Below are positions 1 through 8,123 of a stretch of DNA of 11,215 nucleotides, one piece after another (the stretch's first letter is position 1; each line of letters opens with the position of its first letter). A program made the translations under genes and the position numbers. The DNA is taken from the NCBI GenBank assembly GCA_030642465.1, contig DAOWNS010000034.1:1-11215 (forward strand), in the 5' to 3' direction. The notes beneath the pieces are model-generated. The model was not told the origin of the DNA. It worked only from the letters and a program-made list of their open reading frames with translations, and made no database searches. Source of the stretch: Candidatus Thorarchaeota archaeon (GTDB taxonomy: Archaea > Asgardarchaeota > Thorarchaeia > Thorarchaeales > Thorarchaeaceae).

Positions 1-31
1 CAACCTAGAAAGGGATTGGGGACACTGTCTG

Positions 32-1294
32 ATGGTTGAGAGAGAGGACCTTCTTGCGCGAATCGCGGCCAGTCTAGACAAACTGGGAATTCCCGAAGAG
101 ATTGTCCCCGAGAGAATTCGACCGGTTTCCATTCAGACACAGGACCGCAGGGACGTCAGCGATCTGGAGAAAGAAATGCAGAAGGCTCTCGACTCATTAA
201 AGAGCGACGAGCAATTGCCTGGCATCCTGAGCAGAGTTGCGACACTTCATCTCCGAGAGAGCAGTTATCCACGGGCAATAATGCTCTACGAGATATCCCT
301 AGGTCTGGATAGCAACCAGACCATGTCCTGGATACACATGGGCTTAGCTTACTTGATGGCCGGAGAGGCAAAGGATGCAATCACATGCCTTGAAACCGCG
401 CTATCCATAGACCCAGAAAATGTTACAGCGTTAGTTCACATTGCAATGGCGCACCTAGAACTTGGTGAAACCGAAAAGTGTCAGAAGAACCTTGCGAAAG
501 CCCTGAAGATTCAACCAAACCTTGATCGGGCAATGCTGGGAAAGGGGGTGTTCTTCAGGAAGACTGGCAATTATCAGGGCGCAGAAACTTGGTTCAAGAA
601 GACCCTTAAAATAAATCCGAACTGCATGCCCGCCTTCATGGGGTTGGCAACCCTATACATTGAGGCGAATCAGTATGACAAGGCCATAGAGGCTCTTGAC
701 AAGGCACTCTGGATGGATGGGGAGAATCCAGATGCGCTAGGAGCCTTGGGTGACGTCTTCTATGCGAGAAGCGAGTACGGTAGGGCCCTGCTTTATTATG
801 ACAAGGCTGTCGGAATTAAATTCAACGATCCTGAACTCTGGATAAAGAAAGGCGACGCCCACAAGATGTTGAAATCGTACAAGGAGTCCGCAGACGCATA
901 TCAGAAAGCTATCAATGCGGACCCCGAGTACACATCCGCGTGGGTAAAGTGTGGCGCAGTATATCTGCTGATGCAAGACGAAGGCACAGCGCTAGAGTTC
1001 TTCAATACTGCACTTGCTCTCGACCCCAACAATGGAGAGGTTGCACACCAACGAGGCCTTGTTTATTTCACAATGGAAAGGAATGAAGAAGCTCTAAACG
1101 ATTTTGATCTCGCATTCTCAGTGGAACCGGCCGATGGGAACCACCTGTACTACAGGGCCATAATATTGGAGAAGATGGGTAATATTGCTTCAGCAAGAAG
1201 AACTTGGGAAGTAGCTTCAGGACTCTTCAGGCAGGAAGGAAAGGACACCAAAGCGGCTGAGTGCGCGGCCCGAGGAAAACGCTTGCATCTCTAG
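32..1294 (+). CDS. TPR-repeat protein, about ten tandem repeats
   Basis: Residues from about 62 to 402 form roughly ten consecutive 34-residue tetratricopeptide repeats. The consensus is easy to follow: a small residue and Gly near position 8 (for example GLAYL, GVFFR, GDVFY, GAVYL), Ala near position 20 (A in KAIEALDKAL, GTALEFFNTAL) and Pro near position 32 (IDPEN, INPNC, LDPNN). Such superhelical scaffolds bind other proteins. No enzymatic domain is seen, only a charged N-terminal segment (1-60). There is no signal peptide or membrane helix, so it is probably cytoplasmic. The ATG at 32 has no convincing ribosome binding site, and the frame stays open upstream to the window edge, so the true start may lie outside the window. 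It ends 10 bases from the convergent gene at 1305. The fold is secure; the partner is unknown. Confidence 0.9.
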   Translation: MVEREDLLARIAASLDKLGIPEEIVPERIRPVSIQTQDRRDVSDLEKEMQKALDSLKSDEQLPGILSRVATLHLRESSYPRAIMLYEISLGLDSNQTMSWIHMGLAYLMAGEAKDAITCLETALSIDPENVTALVHIAMAHLELGETEKCQKNLAKALKIQPNLDRAMLGKGVFFRKTGNYQGAETWFKKTLKINPNCMPAFMGLATLYIEANQYDKAIEALDKALWMDGENPDALGALGDVFYARSEYGRALLYYDKAVGIKFNDPELWIKKGDAHKMLKSYKESADAYQKAINADPEYTSAWVKCGAVYLLMQDEGTALEFFNTALALDPNNGEVAHQRGLVYFTMERNEEALNDFDLAFSVEPADGNHLYYRAIILEKMGNIASARRTWEVASGLFRQEGKDTKAAECAARGKRLHL

Positions 1295-1304
1295 CAAGGA
1301 ATTC

Positions 1305-4300
1305 CTATTCAATGCGAGCTGGCAAATTCTTGAGCAGGATCACGTCATCGACCGTTGGTGCTAGGATGTAGTAGCACGAAACCGCCCCGGATTCTCCGGT
1401 TTTCAACTCCTTCCAACCTTGCACCATGGTTTCCTGTGCTTTCTCACCCATGTTCATTGCCCTGAGGGTTGATTCTTTCTTCGCGCCTGAAATCGTTCCA
1501 AGTACTTCTCCGCTCTCAGGTTCTTCAAAGGCAATCCAACCTTCCTCCGGTATTGCTGATATTCGCGCAGCATCAGCAGTGGGACAATAGGAAACCCGTC
1601 CCCCTTGAGTTATACCATGGATATTACTCTGGTTTTTGCCACCGACACGCAAAATGCCCCTGAATCCAAGCCATACCTTCTTCCACTGGCCACTCCTATT
1701 TGTGGCGCGTATCTCAGAATGAACAACAGGCACTCCGGGAAGCATCATATGACGCACGGTGAATTCAATGCCTTTTACTTTCGAAGCGTGTTTGGCAATA
1801 GTCCTTAGCTCGTAACCATTCCAAGGACCCTGAGTAACTTCAGATAGCGACCATTGTTCCTTTGGCAGAGCAGACTCCCAGTCCCATATATCCCAACCTG
1901 CAATCATTGGGCTTACTCCGCTGTAGTGTTGGTCCGACCACATGAACGGCTTTGCCTCGGGGAAAGTGTCATAGAACACACTTGATTTCCCCTCTTTGCC
2001 AAACCGGACGAGATTTGCGCAGTAGTCAGGAGAAACAGCCATTTGATACTCTCCCAAGTAGAGATTGTGAAGCACCCGATTTTGCTCAGTGGTTGTGTCA
2101 CGTTTGCTGGGAACCTTCGAGTCATAGACAAGGGCCGTCAATGGAAATCGTGCTATCCTGTTCTGGAATTTCAGTTCGACTTCCCCGTTTCTGCGGAGCC
2201 AACCCTTGTCGTCGTCAACGGTGATTGTGACAGGCACTGTGAATGGCGATTCAATTGAGAGTGCTTCCACTTTGAACTCAAGATTCCTCTTGCCATTCAC
2301 CAGAAGCCCTTCAGGCATTCTGAGCATTATCTCGGATTTGATTGCGTCTTCATGAATCACCCTCACATGAAGTTCCATCTTGTTCGTTCTGGCACGATCA
2401 ACTAGAATCGGAGCGCCATTCCTCTGGCGCGTCTTACTCGACGTGGGAACAAGCTCCACTTCAAGGTCAGACCGGAGCTCGATAGGACCCTTCAACTCAG
2501 CAGACTTGCCGCAAAGCTGTGCCCACAGTCGACGCACGTTCTTCCAGCCACCTTGACTCACCACAATTCTCAAGGGGGTTTTCTCTATGAACTGACCCAC
2601 CTCCAAGTCCGGCAACCGATAGTCAGTGCGTATCATCGTCCAGCGTCTTGTCGGAATCACTTCATCCAAGAACTCTGGATCCCAAATTGCCCCCTGAGTA
2701 GTAATACCATCGTGATCTTGTCTGGCAAACCATGATTCATGGTAATACTTCGGCGACCTTGGCAGTTGATTGTCGCCGGTCCACTCAACCGAGTTCAAGC
2801 CATAGATGTTACTATTCACAGGGACAAAGAGTCGGGCCCCATGGTAATCCATCCACAAACCCAACGTGAGTCCAAGATTCGTCTGCTTGGTCGTTCCGAC
2901 ATTGGTGAAACGAACCATAGCTTCCAAGTACTCCCTGCCAGGATACACACGGTAAATGACAGCCATTCGCAGACCGGGTCTATCAATAGAATCGGCCTCA
3001 AGCTGAATCTCTGCTCTGTCTTTCAGATTCCGCACCTGCACATCGAACCGCTTGTTGGTCCACTCTCCGCCCTGGCCGGGAAATGGATACCCGGGCATGG
3101 GCAAGAACCACCAAACCCTCTCGGATTTGCCGGTAATCTTGTGCTCCATGCGCCTCAGCATCATTGGAGGATTGCGAGACATTGTGATACGGAAAGTTTC
3201 AGTTTCAAGCACAAGTTCCTCGTCCATGCCACGGTATGCTAGAGCACCAGCTGGTCCTATCATTGGAATATCAAACGGTTTCTTTGCGAGTAGGACAAGG
3301 TGGCCCTCCATAATAACGGAAACTGAAATCTCGATTGACACAATGGCATTCTCATCCTCAATTGTGGTGGAAAATTCTAGATGCACCTCAGTTGTTTCAT
3401 TCGGATTCAAAGAGAAGGAATGCTCGCTCACACTTAGCTTATGCTCGTCAGGAGAAGCAAAGGTTGCAACACCTTTTACGGCTTGTTCCGAGTTGTTGCG
3501 AAGAGATATGGCGAATTTCGCTCTTTCTCCCGGCGAAATTGTAGGGTAATGTGGACCAGAACTGACTGCAATCAGTTCTCTAGAAATCAAACCACTGAAC
3601 ATGTGAACAGATTTTCCGCCGATTTTGAGAACCCACTCAGCCTGCGTCTTGGCTTTCTCGTCAGGTTTGGTCACCTTATCGAGTGGTTCTGCCTCAGCAC
3701 TAATCGAATAACTGGCTTTGAGAATCGTTTCATCACCCGCTGTCACGTTGCCTGATGTTTCATCATGCAGTTCTACAATGAATCCCTCTGTGGATGAAAC
3801 TTGCACAGAATACTCGAGATCAATGTCGGTCCTGTTTGAAATTACTAGCTTTGCCGGAGTTTTCCCTGTGCCGAGATATCCGTGGTGAAACTTTGGACGA
3901 ATGTCGACCTCAAGCGTGTGTTCATCAAGAACAAGCTTGAAGCCGCAGATTCCCTTTGCCTCTCTATCAATCGTAACCTCAAGGGAATCACCGTTTTCCC
4001 CTTCAAAGACATACTTGAAAACACCAAGGGCACCCTCCAGAACATCGTCAACTTCTTGATGTATTTCCCGTTTGTAGGCATCATACCAGTAGTACCTGCT
4101 GAAGAACTCCTCAAACATCTCACAATTCAGGATTCCTGGAATGTGGGACTCCATCAAAACCCTAGTGCCAGGCACCCAGTTGTAGCCAACTCTTTTGTAG
4201 AGTGGCATAGCCTTGAGATTGCCAGCCCATGTGTGAAGGTCGATCCTTCTCTTTCCAGCGTTAGCAGCGGTTTCAGCGGCGTCTATGAGCATGGCCTTGC

Positions 4301-4571
4301 CATAGCCCTGTCCTTGGTATGCAGGATTCGCTCCAAGAAGCCCAACATATGCAGACTCCGGATCAAGCTCACCCTGAACTACGTTGCAATACCCAACTAT
4401 CTTATCGTCCTTGAAAGCCACTGCGACCCGCAGGAAGTTCTGCTTTTTCTGGTGTTTTAGCACGCGCTCTGCTGTGAAGGGAGTGCCATGTGTGAAGCCG
4501 CCAGGCCATGAATCTGAGTCGTCAAACGAGTTATAGCATTCAGCAAGACGGCCGGCGTCCTCCAATGTCAT
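1305..4571 (-). CDS. GNAT acetyltransferase fused to large beta-sandwich region
   Basis: This is a 1088-residue, probably cytoplasmic protein with no signal peptide or membrane helix. Residues 1-145 are a GNAT domain: VGLLGANPAYQGQGYGKAML (77-95) carries the acetyl-CoA-binding Q-x-x-G-x-G motif at 86-91, and N118 to Y130 (NLKAMPLYKRVGY) is the usual C-terminal motif. Residues about 225-430 look like two Ig-like domains (ISPGERAKFAISLRNNS is typical of NEW3/CARDB sandwiches). Residues about 445-690 and 835-1085 each resemble a galactose-mutarotase-type supersandwich (EYLEAMVRFTNVGT and VVHSEIRATNRSG), with another Ig-like stretch at 695-815 between them. The acceptor substrate is unknown; a sugar or glycan is a guess from the sandwich domains. 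The first GNAT strand (IRDF) lies upstream of this ATG and no ribosome binding site precedes it, so the start is probably upstream (see the feature at 4572-4628). It is convergent with the TPR gene. Confidence 0.85.
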   Translation of the reverse strand: MTLEDAGRLAECYNSFDDSDSWPGGFTHGTPFTAERVLKHQKKQNFLRVAVAFKDDKIVGYCNVVQGELDPESAYVGLLGANPAYQGQGYGKAMLIDAAETAANAGKRRIDLHTWAGNLKAMPLYKRVGYNWVPGTRVLMESHIPGILNCEMFEEFFSRYYWYDAYKREIHQEVDDVLEGALGVFKYVFEGENGDSLEVTIDREAKGICGFKLVLDEHTLEVDIRPKFHHGYLGTGKTPAKLVISNRTDIDLEYSVQVSSTEGFIVELHDETSGNVTAGDETILKASYSISAEAEPLDKVTKPDEKAKTQAEWVLKIGGKSVHMFSGLISRELIAVSSGPHYPTISPGERAKFAISLRNNSEQAVKGVATFASPDEHKLSVSEHSFSLNPNETTEVHLEFSTTIEDENAIVSIEISVSVIMEGHLVLLAKKPFDIPMIGPAGALAYRGMDEELVLETETFRITMSRNPPMMLRRMEHKITGKSERVWWFLPMPGYPFPGQGGEWTNKRFDVQVRNLKDRAEIQLEADSIDRPGLRMAVIYRVYPGREYLEAMVRFTNVGTTKQTNLGLTLGLWMDYHGARLFVPVNSNIYGLNSVEWTGDNQLPRSPKYYHESWFARQDHDGITTQGAIWDPEFLDEVIPTRRWTMIRTDYRLPDLEVGQFIEKTPLRIVVSQGGWKNVRRLWAQLCGKSAELKGPIELRSDLEVELVPTSSKTRQRNGAPILVDRARTNKMELHVRVIHEDAIKSEIMLRMPEGLLVNGKRNLEFKVEALSIESPFTVPVTITVDDDKGWLRRNGEVELKFQNRIARFPLTALVYDSKVPSKRDTTTEQNRVLHNLYLGEYQMAVSPDYCANLVRFGKEGKSSVFYDTFPEAKPFMWSDQHYSGVSPMIAGWDIWDWESALPKEQWSLSEVTQGPWNGYELRTIAKHASKVKGIEFTVRHMMLPGVPVVHSEIRATNRSGQWKKVWLGFRGILRVGGKNQSNIHGITQGGRVSYCPTADAARISAIPEEGWIAFEEPESGEVLGTISGAKKESTLRAMNMGEKAQETMVQGWKELKTGESGAVSCYYILAPTVDDVILLKNLPARIE

Positions 4572-4628
4572 CTCGAAATCACGAATCTTGCCTTTGGTGT
4601 GTTTGCTCGTTATTATAGTCAGACTCCT
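4572..4628 (-). promoter_or_regulatory. Probable true translation start region of the GNAT fusion gene
   Basis: The reading frame continues upstream of the ATG at 4571, encoding KIRDFE immediately before MTLEDAG. IR-x-F followed by an ED-containing helix is the usual beginning of a GNAT fold. No in-frame ATG, GTG or TTG was found upstream. A clear AGGAG at 4628-4624 sits exactly 7 bases before an in-frame ATA at 4616-4614, the spacing expected for a start codon. Starting there adds 15 residues. Either a non-AUG (ATA) start is used, or an ATG was lost by mutation or sequencing error. Confidence 0.5.
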
Positions 4629-4663
4629 AAGAAGTAAGCTGGCCGACAGCGGATAGGCCTCGA

Positions 4664-4670
4664 TAAAAGA
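4664..4670 (-). promoter_or_regulatory. Possible TATA box for the GNAT fusion gene
   Basis: On the minus strand the sequence reads TTTTATC, preceded by an A-rich stretch that could serve as a BRE. A transcript beginning about 25 bases downstream (near 4642) would have a short leader containing the AGGAG at 4628-4624. This agrees with the upstream start proposed for the gene. The match is weak and unaided by any other site. Confidence 0.3.
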
Positions 4671-4696
4671 TTTACGAATCGCGTAGCGTCGAGAGC

Positions 4697-4728
4697 AAGA
4701 AAAGGAGAAGGAGGGGCAATACCCCTCC
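4697..4728 (-). terminator. Hairpin plus T-rich tail ending the membrane/regulator operon
   Basis: On the minus strand GGAGGGG (4728-4722) pairs perfectly with CCCCTCC (4716-4710) around a 5-base loop, and is followed by the pyrimidine-rich TTCTCCTTTTCTT. It begins 16 bases after the stop codon of the beta-solenoid gene. It would end that operon's transcript before the GNAT gene, which supports separate transcription of the two. Confidence 0.65.
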
Positions 4729-4744
4729 CAAGTTATGCACGCAA

Positions 4745-5521
4745 TCAGGTCAGGACTGCGCTAACAGCACCCGTGCCCGTGATTGCAGTGATGGTGACCG
4801 TATTTAATGCAGTGTCGTAGTCACCTGTTTCGTAGTGATTTTGCGTTGATTCCGTCCATCCGGGAGCAACCACCTCGATACTGCCAGTGGATGTGGTCAC
4901 ATCGAAGCTTCCCCCTACATCAGTTGGAAGATCTGCCACCACATTGATGGCTCCGACGCTGGTTTGGAAGCTGAACTCCACATCCCCATTAACTACGACC
5001 TCGTCCGTCATGACCACCGAGATGGCACCAACCGATGTGTTGAGTGCAACATCGCCAATGTGAGCACTCGTTATCAGCTTTAGGTCAATGGCACCTGTCG
5101 TTAAGTCTACATCGAGGGTGTAGTTGACACCGCTACCCAGAGTCACGTTGACTCCTGCAGTAGGATAGTCTAGAGTAATCGTATTGGAGCTGAAAGTAAC
5201 TACGGGGTTACCATACTCGGTAACTGTGTTGTTGGGCACCTCCATATCGATTCTATAGAGCAAGTTCGAGTCGTTCTCGAAAGTTATCGCAACGCTTCCA
5301 ACTGAAATATCCAAATCAAGTTCTACCGTACCTGTTGTTGAACCGAGAGTGTCATCGAAGCTGAAATCAGTAGTTGCATCACTCCAGTTCCATCCACCGC
5401 CACCAGGGAGCGGACTGTAGAAGGCTAATAGACCCACAAGTATGCCCCCAATTGCGATTACAAGCACTACACACACAACCATTGTCGTATTCCGTTGATA
5501 TCCAGAATTTTGTTCATTCAT
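4745..5521 (-). CDS. Membrane-anchored DUF4097-like beta-solenoid protein
   Basis: The protein has a short N-terminal tail, one hydrophobic helix (MVVCVVLVIAIGGILVGLLA, about residues 14-33), a Gly/Pro hinge (PLPGGGG), then an all-beta region rich in Thr, Val and Asn. That region carries a recurring short motif: DISVGSVAI, LTTGAIDLK, NTSVGAISV, QTSVGAINV, TTSTGSIEV and ITGTGAVSA. This is the turn pattern of the DUF4097 (putative adhesin) beta-solenoid. The domain most likely faces outside the cell, tethered by the helix. I chose the ATG at 5521 (258 residues) over the in-frame GTG at 5533. AAGGTGA at 5536-5530 then becomes a good ribosome binding site 8 bases upstream. This start overlaps the stop of the preceding regulator gene by 8 bases (ATGAATGA), implying translational coupling. 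It is the last gene of the operon. Confidence 0.82.
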   Translation of the reverse strand: MNEQNSGYQRNTTMVVCVVLVIAIGGILVGLLAFYSPLPGGGGWNWSDATTDFSFDDTLGSTTGTVELDLDISVGSVAITFENDSNLLYRIDMEVPNNTVTEYGNPVVTFSSNTITLDYPTAGVNVTLGSGVNYTLDVDLTTGAIDLKLITSAHIGDVALNTSVGAISVVMTDEVVVNGDVEFSFQTSVGAINVVADLPTDVGGSFDVTTSTGSIEVVAPGWTESTQNHYETGDYDTALNTVTITAITGTGAVSAVLT

Positions 5522-6161
5522 TCTTTGTTTCACCTTTTTGATGCAACCGGAGAAAGTTATGCCACTTGTTTCTCAGTCGCCTATATTCCTCATCCTCTTC
5601 GAGTGCAAATCGTCGCGTTATTCGCGATGCGTCATTGCGTACCGGAGAGGAGAGTTTTTTGTAGCTCTTCTTGTCAGTGATGGACAAGTTCGAGTTCACG
5701 TAGTTCTCTCGTTCTATGACGGCCCTGAGCAGTTCCATTGCTTCAGGGGTCTCTGATTCCGAGATCTCTATGCCATAGACCGAAAGACTAGCGACCATTG
5801 ATTCTAGGCGATTCTTTGCGAATTTGGCGACCCCCCCATCTGCCGCCAGCATGCCACTGATTCCGAGTCGAAACTCTCTGGCTGTTGCCCTATAGTAGCG
5901 CTGAACGATTCCAGTCCTGGTTTGCTCAGTGCGTTCCTCGACAATGAGCCCTGCCTTCTTTAGTTTCTCAATGTGATGAAGGATAGTCCCAGGGTTCTTA
6001 TTCAATCGGTCCGACAGCTGTTTCACTGTCATCGAGTCCTGCACCAAGTACTTGAAGACGATTGCAGCTCTTGTTGGTTCAAAGAGTATCTTGATGGTCT
6101 TTGGATCAGAAATGATTTCCAAGTCCTTCATGGGTTCAATGTCTTTCTCTATAATTGCCAT
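5514..6161 (-). CDS. ArsR-type winged-helix transcriptional regulator
   Basis: Residues about 20-95 form a winged helix-turn-helix. SDPKTIKILFEPTRAAIVF is the helix 1 region, MTVKQLSDRLNKNPGTILHH the HTH with its recognition helix, IEKLKKAGLIVEE the following helix and strand, and RTGIVQRYYRATA the wing. This is the ArsR/HTH_20 pattern used by many archaeal one-component regulators. No Cys/His metal site is seen. The C-terminal half (100-215) is helical and charged, of unknown role, perhaps dimerisation or effector sensing. The start is supported by GGGAGGG at 6177-6171, 9 bases upstream. It lies 3 bases after the stop of the upstream membrane protein and overlaps the downstream gene. It is the best candidate to bind the paired dyads at the operon promoter (8143-8201), which would make it autoregulatory; that link is inferred. 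Confidence 0.85.
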   Translation of the reverse strand: MAIIEKDIEPMKDLEIISDPKTIKILFEPTRAAIVFKYLVQDSMTVKQLSDRLNKNPGTILHHIEKLKKAGLIVEERTEQTRTGIVQRYYRATAREFRLGISGMLAADGGVAKFAKNRLESMVASLSVYGIEISESETPEAMELLRAVIERENYVNSNLSITDKKSYKKLSSPVRNDASRITRRFALEEDEEYRRLRNKWHNFLRLHQKGETKNE

Positions 6162-6164
6162 CGT

Positions 6165-7100
6165 TCATATCCCTCCCACAAGGCTAACGTCAGGGTGTTC
6201 GTCTTCCGGAGGTGGGATGATATCTTCCCCGCTCAGAATCATGTATACACGATTGATCGATATGATGAAAGCAGGGAGCACAACCAGATTTACGAAGAGG
6301 TTGGCTAACGCTACATAGCCGCCAAACAGTGCTAGCGGCCCGAGAACCTCTGGACCCATTTTCAGGCTCACATATGCCCCAAGCGCGAAAGGTGCAAATA
6401 TGAGGACGATTATCACAATGAAGGCCAGGAACGTCGAGAAAACACGGTCAAAGTAGGTCCAGCTCATCTTCAAGGATATCTTCGTTGCCTCGATAGGTGA
6501 ATACCCGTCCACTATGGCCGGGTACGTCATTGACAACATGCCCAAGCTCACTGTCAACCAGATGAATGCCCCAACTGGGAGAACCCATGCAAATGGCCCG
6601 ATAGGGGAGCCGCCATGCACTGGTATTAGAGCAAGCATTAGAAGAGCTAACGGCATCATTGAGATTAGGAACATGATCAGTCCACCTCCAACAAAGGAGA
6701 AGAACTTGCGAGAGTACCAAGAGAAGACACCTTCAGCGTTTGTGCCCTCGCTCTCAGCAATCTCTCGTCCCATCCCAAAGAGCGCGCCTATGGAAACGAA
6801 GAATGGAATCAAGAATGGCAAGATTACAATCATGCCAAATCCGAAAATAATCATAGCAGCTCCGCTTTCAGTTTCCATGAGCGGTGCGAATTGAGCAATG
6901 GCATTGACCATTCCCTCAACCCCTAGAAAGAAGATTACGAACGGCATAACCGCCATTGCCACGGCCGCCATCAAGAGAACTGTGACAATGATCACGCCAA
7001 TCATCCCGAAAAGAAAAGACAGGATGTTCTTAACCGCAAGCTTGAAGCTCGCCTTCAAATCGTCCATCAGGATTGTAAAGCTCGAACCCTTCATCATCAT
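6165..7100 (-). CDS. Six-helix integral membrane protein, paralogue B
   Basis: The protein has 311 residues with about six hydrophobic helices (roughly 28-60, 82-108, 136-160, 168-195, 222-248, 255-285) and a short Pro/Glu-rich cytoplasmic-type tail. It is a clear paralogue of the gene just upstream. Shared segments are A-E-x-x-FSW-[YF]-x-R-[KR]-F (122-133), LSMTYPAIVDGYSPIEA (189-205) and FDRVF (217-221). The alternating aliphatic helices and the PIEA loop recall the archaeal and bacterial membrane families annotated as YciC-like or glycerophosphodiester-phosphodiesterase membrane domain, but I cannot assign a substrate. GAGGTG at 7111-7106 lies 5, 8 or 11 bases before three consecutive ATG codons (7100, 7097, 7094); the second has the best spacing. 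It is the second gene of the operon, 77 bases after paralogue A. Confidence 0.85.
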   Translation of the reverse strand: MMMKGSSFTILMDDLKASFKLAVKNILSFLFGMIGVIIVTVLLMAAVAMAVMPFVIFFLGVEGMVNAIAQFAPLMETESGAAMIIFGFGMIVILPFLIPFFVSIGALFGMGREIAESEGTNAEGVFSWYSRKFFSFVGGGLIMFLISMMPLALLMLALIPVHGGSPIGPFAWVLPVGAFIWLTVSLGMLSMTYPAIVDGYSPIEATKISLKMSWTYFDRVFSTFLAFIVIIVLIFAPFALGAYVSLKMGPEVLGPLALFGGYVALANLFVNLVVLPAFIISINRVYMILSGEDIIPPPEDEHPDVSLVGGI

Positions 7101-7128
7101 TCGGACACCTCGACAAGGTGAGTGGTGA

Positions 7129-7155
7129 GTGCCTGCACCCAGAAGGCGTAGGCAC
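7129..7155 (-). promoter_or_regulatory. Intercistronic inverted repeat between the two membrane genes
   Basis: GTGCCT at 7155-7150 on the minus strand pairs with AGGCAC at 7134-7129 around a 15-base loop, in the only sizeable gap inside the operon. There is no T-run after it, so it is not a convincing terminator. It could be an mRNA stability or processing hairpin that sets the ratio of the two paralogues. Confidence 0.3.
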
Positions 7156-7177
7156 CCTTTAAGTCCACTCGATGGCT

Positions 7178-8104
7178 CTATACAATTGGCACCTCAAGTG
7201 CCTTGGGCGCGGCTAGTTGCTTGCCAGTCAGGATTGCATATACGCGTGCGTGGGCTAGAATCATGCTTGGAAACACGATTGCAACCAGTAACAGACCAGC
7301 TATCGCCGACCAGCCCCCAGCTACCACGGCAATCATAGGGATTGCCATGTGCATCCTAGGGGTGAAGCTAGCTCCATAAGAAACCAAGAAAGTGGGAACT
7401 GCCATCGCCGCAAATAGTACGATGTATGCAGTCCAGATTCCAAAGACCCTGTCGAATCGGTCAACGCCTAGTTTAACCGAAACGCGGAGCGCTTCAATCG
7501 GGTTCTTCCCGTCGATAATTGCAGGGAACATCATGGAGAGAAGTCCTCCAGTAACGAAGACCCACACAAATGCGAACACGCCAAGGAGAACGGAGTAAAC
7601 GCCGGTGACAGTGCCACCTAGCGCTAGAGAGATTGCGGCGCTAAGGAGGAAGATAGGTCCCGCTACAATCAGTGATTGGATGATCCCTGCACCTGTAAAT
7701 GCCAGAAATCTACGCTTGAACCAGGAGAAAGCATTTTCAGCCCTGGCTTCGCCATCTTCTACGACTTCCTTGCTGATGCCATAGATGGCACCCACAACAG
7801 TCGTGAGAACGCCCACAATGGGCAATGCAATCAAAGCGACTAGACCTACGATGAGGTAGGGGTTTGCAATCGCAAAGGTCATCATGCCAGGGCCCATGTT
7901 GGCCCAGAATGTGGGATCTACAGAAAAGACAATAGCAGCAGCTGCGAACGCGAGTGGTATCGCCATTGCTACTAGCATCAAAATGGCTAAGGCAGCCATT
8001 CCAAGACCCGCAAGGAAGAAAGTGAGGAAATTATCCCCTGCAAGTCTAAGACTTGTCATCATGTCTTCAATTATCGTGCTGAAATCAGTCTTTGAGTTTG
8101 ACAT
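7178..8104 (-). CDS. Six-helix integral membrane protein, paralogue A
   Basis: The protein has 308 residues with about six membrane helices (roughly 30-60, 80-108, 136-162, 168-195, 222-245, 255-285) and short polar ends. It shares with paralogue B the loop motif NAFSWFKRRFLAFTGAG (124-140), the segment LSMMFPAIIDGKNPIEA (189-205), FDRVFG (217-222) and the end of the last helix, RVYAIL-TG. No transporter ATPase, catalytic or metal motif is visible, so the function is unknown. A complex of the two paralogues is plausible because they are adjacent and of similar length. The ATG at 8104 has GGTGA at 8116-8112, 7 bases upstream. It is the first gene of the operon, transcribed from the TATA/dyad promoter at 8143-8201 with a leader of about 45-50 bases that contains a 7-bp hairpin. 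Confidence 0.87.
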   Translation of the reverse strand: MSNSKTDFSTIIEDMMTSLRLAGDNFLTFFLAGLGMAALAILMLVAMAIPLAFAAAAIVFSVDPTFWANMGPGMMTFAIANPYLIVGLVALIALPIVGVLTTVVGAIYGISKEVVEDGEARAENAFSWFKRRFLAFTGAGIIQSLIVAGPIFLLSAAISLALGGTVTGVYSVLLGVFAFVWVFVTGGLLSMMFPAIIDGKNPIEALRVSVKLGVDRFDRVFGIWTAYIVLFAAMAVPTFLVSYGASFTPRMHMAIPMIAVVAGGWSAIAGLLLVAIVFPSMILAHARVYAILTGKQLAAPKALEVPIV

Positions 8105-8123
8105 TGTTGTTTCACCATGTGAT

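Noticed and set aside
2739..3242. Plus-strand open frame of 167 codons inside the GNAT fusion gene
   Set aside because: It lies antisense to a well-supported coding region, has no recognisable domain and no ribosome binding site, and is one of several such frames across the same gene.
3882..4460. Plus-strand open frame of 192 codons opposite the GNAT domain
   Set aside because: The minus strand encodes clear GNAT motifs here, and the plus-strand translation has no family features.
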